From: Propionibacteriaceae bacterium
Lineage (GTDB): Bacteria; Actinomycetota; Actinomycetes; Propionibacteriales; Propionibacteriaceae
DNA length: 64,000 bases
Assembly: GCA_031266665.1 (NCBI GenBank)
Contig: JAISAO010000024.1
Coordinates: 100,860 to 164,859, forward strand
Reading direction: 5' to 3'
Shown: positions 62,826-64,000 of the stretch, piece after piece
Layout: every line of letters begins with the position of its first letter
Position numbering within the stretch: the stretch's first letter is position 1
Position numbers and translations under genes: made by a program
Notes under the pieces: generated by a model
Databases searched by the model: none
What the model was told of the DNA's origin: nothing
Seen by the model: the letters and a program-made list of their open reading frames with translations, nothing else

Positions 62826-63753
62826 TGAACGGTTCAACCTCTCCACCGCCTTGGGCGGCTTGCCCGTCAAGGAGAAGGCGCCGAACTCGTCCAGAGTCCT
62901 TGACGCCTGGATCATCCAGGCCGAGAACAAGCTGGGCAGCACCAAAGGACGCCTGGGGTGGCTGGTCGCGTCCACAGTGGTGGCGGCCGCGCTCCAACAG
63001 GCTGTTGACGAGCGGGGCGGGCCGTTGTTCCTGCTCAAAGGCGGCACCTGGCTGCAGCACCGATTGCCTGGCTCTAGGGCAACCACCGATCTCGACGGTC
63101 TGGTACGGGGCGATATGGAGACGTTACTCGGCGGGTTGGACGAGGTTCTCCAGCGGCCTTGGGGGCCGTTGAGGTTCCGCCGTGATCCCGTGGAGGTGAT
63201 CAATGTGCCCAACAAGATAGTCAAACCTCGCAGGTTTGATGTGGTGTTGATCATCAACGGCGTGACCTGGCGACGTATTCAGGTGGAAGTGTCACCGGAA
63301 GAGGGTGGGGATGGAGAAGCGTGGGAAGACATTCCTTCCCCGGCGTTGGGGGTTGTTGGATTACCGGCCCCCGACCACCTGGTCGGCCTTGCCATGCGCT
63401 ACCAGATCGCCCAGAAGTTCCACGCCGGGTCTGACCCGCACGAGCCGCCCGGCTATCTGAATGAGCGACCCCGCGATCTGGTGGATCTCCTGCTGCTGAA
63501 GGACTTGACCGAATCCACCGATAGCCCGACACTGCCGGAGTTGAAGCAGGCCGGCGTTGACATCTTCGAGGCTCGCGCGGCAGAGGCCGAGGCGCTCGGC
63601 CTCGTCCCGCGGCGTTGGCCGCCGATCATGACGGCCTACCCTCACTGGGCCGATGACTACGCCAAGGCTGCCGCCTCGGCGGGGGTCGCCATCGGTCTGG
63701 CGGAGGCCGTGGCGGTCGTCAACCAATGGATCGGGCGAATCGACGCGGGCTAG
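62815..63753 (+). CDS. abiEii: AbiEii/AbiGii-family nucleotidyltransferase toxin
   Basis: 312 residues. The minimal nucleotidyltransferase core is present: LFLLKGGTWLQHRLPGSRAT (Gly-Gly motif), TTDLDGLV with the paired catalytic Asp, then RFDVVLIINGVTWRRIQVEV with the later acidic residue. The C-terminal helical part has LVGLAMRYQIAQKFHAGSDP and ERPRDLVDLLLLKDL, where the conserved Lys-Phe and Asp-Leu residues of the family lie. Full length, so unlike the pair near 20 kb this toxin looks intact. AbiEii enzymes add nucleotides to tRNA or other targets to stop growth. Confidence 0.9.
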   Translation: MNDNERFNLSTALGGLPVKEKAPNSSRVLDAWIIQAENKLGSTKGRLGWLVASTVVAAALQQAVDERGGPLFLLKGGTWLQHRLPGSRATTDLDGLVRGDMETLLGGLDEVLQRPWGPLRFRRDPVEVINVPNKIVKPRRFDVVLIINGVTWRRIQVEVSPEEGGDGEAWEDIPSPALGVVGLPAPDHLVGLAMRYQIAQKFHAGSDPHEPPGYLNERPRDLVDLLLLKDLTESTDSPTLPELKQAGVDIFEARAAEAEALGLVPRRWPPIMTAYPHWADDYAKAAASAGVAIGLAEAVAVVNQWIGRIDAG

Positions 63754-64000
63754 AGGCTTGTCCATAGGTCGAGGTCGTCCTCGCCGAAGGCGGCTGTCCA
63801 AGCGAGTCCGGGACGCGGCATCGCGACACCTGCCGGGCACGTCTGGCACCGGTAGAGACTCGTTCCGCTATGGCACGGGGGCAGGGTCCCGGCAAAGTCG
63901 TGGGGTCGGGATGTGAGAGGGGCGGTCTCGGCGTGGTGACGAGTTGAGAGGCGACCCGAGCGGGAAGATGACTTGTGTTAGCTAGTCGTTTCTCAGCAAA
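63754..64000. other. Right-edge interval, nothing recognised
   Basis: About 250 bases after the toxin stop with short Arg-rich open frames only. No gene, repeat or terminator is supported. Confidence 0.5.

Noticed and set aside
63653..63916. Open frame at the right edge
   Set aside because: Overlaps the end of abiEii in another frame and is Arg/Ser-rich without a start signal.

Overview
The window is high-GC DNA with the gene content of an actinobacterium (Actinomycetota). Supporting signs are the dnaK-grpE-dnaJ-hspR operon with a HAIR-type operator, a DUF3073 protein, a two-subunit B12-dependent methylmalonyl-CoA mutase, a long phosphotransacetylase, and a cell-wall pullulanase ending in an LADTG sorting signal. 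Acetate genes (pta, ackA), citrate synthase, methylmalonyl-CoA mutase and a secondary-alcohol dehydrogenase would fit a fermentative, propionate-type lifestyle. The genus cannot be told from the sequence alone.

Layout. 0-8 kb: a partial membrane-protein gene, a Dps-like ferritin, a small DUF4177-like protein, the heat-shock operon, the 4.5S SRP RNA, a VOC protein and a Bcp peroxiredoxin. 8-16.4 kb: a surface pullulanase, a XamI-type restriction-modification pair, broken copies of the pullulanase tail, and a membrane-anchored pentapeptide-repeat protein. 16.4-20.8 kb: a decayed accessory region (frameshifted DUF1016 gene, AraC and ABC remnants, a MazF/RelB-like locus, an AbiE-like pair) that ends at tRNA-Pro. 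21-32 kb: MsrAB, a drug-type ABC exporter with a two-component system, pta, gltA and a surface Ig-like protein. 32-36 kb: ackA, an SDR, an Rpn nuclease and deoD. 36-42 kb: a foreign-looking block with a 1,426-residue NACHT-type STAND NTPase and a polytopic membrane protein of unknown family. 42-57 kb: a GNAT fusion protein, Pit phosphate transporter, DoxX, mutAB, an M20 peptidase, purF, purM, a DUF3073 protein and an alpha/beta hydrolase. 57-61 kb: a vapBC remnant, an isochorismatase, a WG-repeat lipoprotein behind a 15-bp poly-G tract, a livF pseudogene and an alcohol dehydrogenase. 62-64 kb: tRNA-Glu followed by an intact AbiEi/AbiEii pair.

Patterns beyond single genes. (1) A palindromic intergenic repeat (core GATCCACCGAT) occurs at least six times between 6.5 and 32 kb, often touching stop codons. 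(2) Three accessory segments are each flanked by a second copy of the 3' end of the adjacent gene (pullulanase, SDR, PIN toxin). (3) A 29-bp inverted repeat (ACATAACA-N13-TGTTATGT) occurs twice, each exactly 137 bp before a start codon. (4) Defence or toxin-antitoxin genes sit on the 3' side of both tRNA genes. The most system-like novelties are the NACHT/membrane-protein block and the gene-tail duplications around cargo.
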